Source: Amphiura filiformis
Taxonomy: Eukaryota; Echinodermata; Ophiuroidea; Amphilepidida; Amphiuridae
Assembly (NCBI RefSeq): GCF_039555335.1
Contig: NC_092629.1
Coordinates: forward strand, 34,907,537 to 34,971,536
Reading direction: 5' to 3'
Length of the DNA stretch: 64,000 nucleotides
A model generated the notes under the pieces. It did no database searches. It worked only from the letters and a program-made list of their open reading frames with translations, and was not told the DNA's origin. Position numbers and translations under genes: made by a program. This document shows positions 28,601 through 34,600 of the stretch, one piece after another; the stretch's first letter is position 1, and every line of letters begins with the position of its first letter.

Positions 28601-31600
28601 TCTCACTAAGGTCTATCATATACAGCACTCAGATTTGCTATACCTCGTTGTTTGAAATTTTACACATTTTGACCTTTTGACCCCAAAGTAAACATTGTAC
28701 AAGGAGGTCACCATTGACTTTTGTTTTGTCTCACTAAGGTCTATCATATGCAGCACTATAACTTGACATATCTTGTTGTTCAAATTTAGTTTGTATTGCA
28801 TACGGGGTCAAAGGTCAAGCAATGGTCAAGCTGTGAACACCCTGAATACCCATGCCACTAGTGACCAACATGTATTAATTAGAGCTTCGGCGCATTTTGT
28901 TTGTAGAAGAAGAGGCAGATTGCCAGAAAGAAAGAAAGAATTAGCGTAAAACAGAACAAGCCGACTTTATCGTCGGCTTGTAAATAGGCCGTCGCATAAA
29001 TTTGCAAGAAAATAGAGAAGAAAAACAGTATTTTTTTTTTAAATATTGCATATATTTGAACTTTTTGGGGAGAAAAATCGTACAATTCTTCTTGAAGTTT
29101 TTGGGGAAGAAAAATCATGCATTTTCAATTTTAAGTAAATTTTTGCGCATAATTTTCAAAAACGGGTGCATGCATTTTACTCTCAAAAATAGCGCATTTT
29201 CCCTAGATGCTTACCATAAGGAATTAGTCACATTTACAAGAAACATTTACGTACCAATTCTTTTTTGCTTGGATACTTACTTGAAAGGGACAACATTTGA
29301 TGTTGTACACAATTTTAAAGAATTCAGGACACCTTCTTGCCTCTACTAAGACTTAAGAAATAAAGAATAATCATAATGTTGTATTTTACACCTGACTACA
29401 TAAATAATGGGCGAGGCACATTATTTAAAAGAAGACACATTACATGGGTATCCGTCTAGACCTGTTTTATTCACAGATTATCCACTGCAATTCTTTTGTT
29501 CAAAACAATAAGCCCAGTGAGCTAAACAAAAGGAATACAATAAAGTAATGGACAATATAGAAACCCTACAGAAATGCTCACAACATACATTGTACATACC
29601 GGTACATAATTTACATCAGAAAAATATTACACGGCTTGAACACTCTTTCCCCTCTACCCCCGTCTCTGCTTTTTAACTGATAACAAAGTAACAATGAGAT
29701 ACCTGATGGTTCCAAAGTGCTGCATTGCTTCTACTAGATCAGCATCCATGACGCCATCACTCAAGCCTCGTACATGCACTACTCTTGATGGTGGTGGCTT
29801 GTGGGGATCCTCAAATCGGTCCTGAGGAAGGGGAATAAAGTTGGTGTCAATTCATTATCCATTTTTGAAAGGATGCACATGAAAGAAAGCATTCAGCAGC
29901 TGAAGACTCATTTGAACCTACATTTGAATTTCTAATAACATTAAGGGGGTACTATACCCCTGGCCAATTTTGTGCCTATTTTTGCATTTTTCTCAAAAAT
30001 TATAGCACATTGGTAACAAGTAAGATATGTATATTAGGGGCAAGGATTACAACTACTGCACTGGAAATTTTATTTCAACACAGACAACAGTTGTGGACTT
30101 ACAGTCAAAAATGAGGGAAAACCAATGTTTGATCAATAAATCAATAACTACTTGCCACTTGAGCCTCGAGTTGCTGAATTTTCAGTGCAGTAGTTGTAGT
30201 CTTTGCCCCTATATATATCTTACCTGTCACCAATGCGTTATAATTTTTGAGAAAAATGCAAAAATAGGCACAAAATTGGCCAGGGGTGTAGTAGGCCTAC
30301 CCCCTTAAATACTTAGATCTGTACTCTGGGCAGGCTAGCTTGAAACTGATAGTGACATACATTTTGACATTCCCCTGGAGCAGGGTTCCCGATAGTGTGC
30401 GTCATTGCGTCCAGACGCGTATTTTACCAATTTGGACGCAAGTTCACATGGCTAATCAAGTATTTTGCGTCCATGTCACATGCATGTGGACGCAGACAAA
30501 ACCTCGAAATTTTATCATTAATTGATGATAAAAATAAGAAATATTTATTCTTTTATATTTTTAAGATAATAAAAGCCCCAAAATTTTGACCCACCTGCTG
30601 AGAATTGAAGTAAATTCTGCAATATTTGTAAATGCAACGTCAGGAAATCGTGCACTTTTTGCATGCTTTCCGAACGGTCGCTGTACAGCTGATTGATGAC
30701 CTGGGGAAGTCCGGATTGATTTGTTTACAAGCAAGCACATGCCGCTAACGTGCAGTGAATGTTTATTTAATTATTTATCACAACCTGACAATATTCAATT
30801 TTTAATATTTTAAAAAGTTTATTTTCTCATAAATAATCTAGGTTTCCTTTATTAGTATTATTGTTACAATGAATAAAAGCAATTTTAAAGACAAAATCCA
30901 AATGATAACCCTTTTTCGTATTATTTGTGGCAGCGCATGTTTTAGTTTTTGTAGCATCAACAACAACACGTTAATTTAAATATAGAAATGCGGAAGTGAA
31001 AGTACGAACGAAAATTGCTCAAGATTGACAAACATTGCTCATGTTTTTGCACCTGTTTTTGACCACGTTTCGGACCAAAACTGACACAGAAATGAAAAAA
31101 AATTATCATAGCGAATGGAGATGGAATAACACAAAAATGCACTTTTTTTTTTTTTAACAATCAACATTTGATGAGGTGTAGACCGGAATGCGTGTGTATC
31201 GTCATAATCGTGAATTTCAGATGGGCGCACAAAAATCTGTCTGGGCGCAAGTTTTTGCAACCTCGTCAGCAAACTTGCGTCATTACGGACGCACATTTTT
31301 AAAACCTTAACGGGAACCCTGCCCTGGAGACACTTTCCAATTAACACTACTCATAACATTACAAGGCAACATTTAGTTAGCTGTGCAGAACATTTGATTT
31401 ATCATACAAACGTGCCAAATGTTTTACAATCTGGGAATTTCAATTGAATGAACTATTGAACAAAGTATCAAGTATTTTCAAGTGCGTTTGACCGTTTTTA
31501 CTGTGTGACGCAATTCTGCATTTATTCGGCAAATTTCCCGAAAAATGTAAGGTACAATTGCCGAATAGGGTACAACATGCTAGTTTGCTAGACTTGAGTC

Positions 31601-34600
31601 CAGTCCTCATTTACGGAGTTTTAGGGTTAGGGGTGGGGTAGGGTAGTCTTATAAGACTATACATTTGTAGTGGGAATTCCAATTGAATGAACGCAGCTTT
31701 CAATAGCGTGACGAATTTTTGCGGAAACTGCGCGATGTACGCCAGCGTGTGCGACTGTGCGTGAGTAACGCGGACGTGAATCCAACCATGCCAACGCACT
31801 TGTGATTGGTTAGCATCGTATCCAAGGTCGTGCGTTCACGTTGTAGTTTGAAATGATACGGTACGGTACACGATATATACGATCGTGGTTGGATCGGGTG
31901 CAGCCGTCAGTGGCTGATGAGTGATGGAAGCTGCGTTCATTCAATTGGAATTCCTACTATAGTCTATAGAGTTGCACCCTGTTCGGCAATCGCTCCGATT
32001 GTAATAATTTAGTCCCTAGTTTAGGCCTATATAGTAGGCACCGGAGTTTCATACGATTTAAACGGCAAAATGCGCGCCGTTTTTTTTATAAAAGCGAAAA
32101 TGCGCGAAAATTCAAGTCAAAAAGCGGCAAAATCGTTTTCCACCACTTTTGTATCCATTGATGAAGTCACACGCAATTGAAGTAAATCAAGTATGCAATT
32201 CTGCACCTATTTCACACGTGCAAGTCCGATGTTTTTCTCTCCATGAAGTTGATACATTATGTGAACAATGCAAATTTTATGTGAAAAGCTACTACTGCAT
32301 AACTGTACTTTTTTAGCGTCCAAATGTTGTTTTGTCATGAACTGATTCAGTATATCTCGCGTGCGCTCTGTGACTTATATCCTACCCTTCTTCGCTCAAT
32401 CAATTATGCACATGATTAATGACGTTACTCATACATACGATCGATGTAAAGAATTAACTACCACACACAGTGTCCGAAATAAGGAAAATATGGAGGTTAT
32501 CCCGAGGATAACTAAAGCATAAATTCTGCTTGTCCTCAATACATTTTGGTTGTCCCCAAAATGTGTCATACTTTTTGAGGTCAAATATAGTGGTTGTCCA
32601 GGGGATAAGTACATAGCTCAATATGGTTGTCCCCAGTGATTTTTGGACAAGAGGACAAGAGGATAAGTGCTTATTTCGAACACTGACCACACATGGTAAC
32701 ACGTCATGGAAAAAATCGGACATTTGCATATCACGGAAGGGCTTCCGGGGAGGATATTGTGCTGGTCTGGACTCATGTAAACAGGCGCTGGGCCTGCATC
32801 AAATGGAATATTGGTGAATTTACATTGAAAAGTAGTGTGTTTGGCAAAATTCTCAAAATTCACGATGGACCACCAAAATCGCGATGGACCCCCAAGTACG
32901 GTACGGTATGATGATTATCATTTACTAAGCATGTTTTAGGCATCTATAGGCATAGCATATAGCATTACTAGACTGCGGAACTCAGTCTTCAATGATAGTA
33001 GTAATTTATCTTTTGGTCGTTACATGACTATCATTTGAAGACTGAGTTCTTATGATACATCTTCCAAGGAGCAGTTTCAGACAATAGCTCGGGATTATTG
33101 GGGCAGATGTTATCTTTTGAATTCTTTCATGACTACTGAATCACTACTGAAGCATACATGTAGTCACGCCTGTCAAGGACACTCGGCGTGAATTGAAAGA
33201 CCATGTCACTCGCCACAAAAGAATGTCAAAGGTCATACGACACCAATTTGGTTTGGTGTCTTTCTGCGCCTCGAAATATGATGCTTAAGGAGCCCTTTTT
33301 CTAAGAACCTCCTGAATTTTGCTGAGGCGGGAAGATGGAGGTTCTTCAAATCTCTTCATACTTTTATTATGGACATATAGTGATGAAACATTTCACATGG
33401 TGAAATAATTTTGCTGTATCATGTGCCAGTGTTTCTAGAACAAAACCCTTGATTGAGCCCATTTACATAATTTTGTCAGACTTTTAAAATCGACTATATT
33501 TCATGTTTTCAATGTATTTCTAGATCTGAGTGTACAAGAAAGTTAATATTTGGAGTAAACATTTCAAATGGTTGGGTTCACAAATATATTTAAAGATAAA
33601 GTCATAGTTTTGGTGCCTTGTGTGCTTTTATATTATGTAAATACCTTAAAAAAGAAGATGTTTTTAAGCAAAAATAGGTCATTTTTAAAATCTGTATTTC
33701 TCTCATGGGCAGTAACTTTTCAACACAAATCGTACATATTTACAAAGCCGAGGAACAGTTCTAAAAATATAAATTTTCACCGTTGTGTTTGTATTTACTT
33801 ACTTAGATACACACAATTTAAGTTGCATGGTTTTAGTGAACTACTAATTTGCATAACACCAAAGGCGCATTTATACTTTATCCATGCCTCGCCCATTGTG
33901 CCACGACGTACACTTTTTTCATTAGGCCCTTCACAATTGATTCCGAGTTTACTGTTCAAGATTTTAAAAATAGGCCGAGGTGACTTTTAATTATTAATTA
34001 TTAATTATCTATTATTTTCTTTATTTAGTATTAGTTATCACAACCAATTATCAAACCAACTTGACGGGAGTCTGCATTTAATTATTTTATTAATATGCTT
34101 ACTTTTACACATAGTATCAGGTGCAGTTATGCTGTTTGTTTATTCATCATTATTGTTGATATGATTGATGTTAGAAAGTAGCAAGTAAAAGTCATTAAAA
34201 GTTGTTTTAAAGGAGAAAATCCAAAATAAAAATAAAATAATTAAATATTTTGCAATTTTCAACTTTGGACGCGGGCGGTTAACAGTAAACTAAGAATTTA
34301 ATGTGAAGAGCCTTAACATAATTCATAAGATGCATTTTATCTGTTGTATTATATCAGCTTCATTTCTCACTAAAATTAAATTTTCTTCATGTCCTAGCCC
34401 CTCTCTCCATATTAATAGGCATGGAAATATGACCTTAATTAGAAATAATAAAAAAATCATGATAAAATGTATCTATTTAGGTTTTAAATCTTTATTATTT
34501 TTATATAATGCAGATTACTCAGTTAGTATTCATGTTATAATTCATAGATTTCTCCTATTTCAATGGTCAGTTGTAACTATACAGCTACTTGTAAGACAGT

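Noticed and set aside
28070..28790. CRISPR-like array
   Set aside because: Units are contiguous with no unique spacers and lie in a eukaryotic intron.
33568..33990. 140-aa ORF in hnRNP L-like intron 1
   Set aside because: Low-complexity hydrophobic composition, no motif, no nearby splice logic; likely chance.
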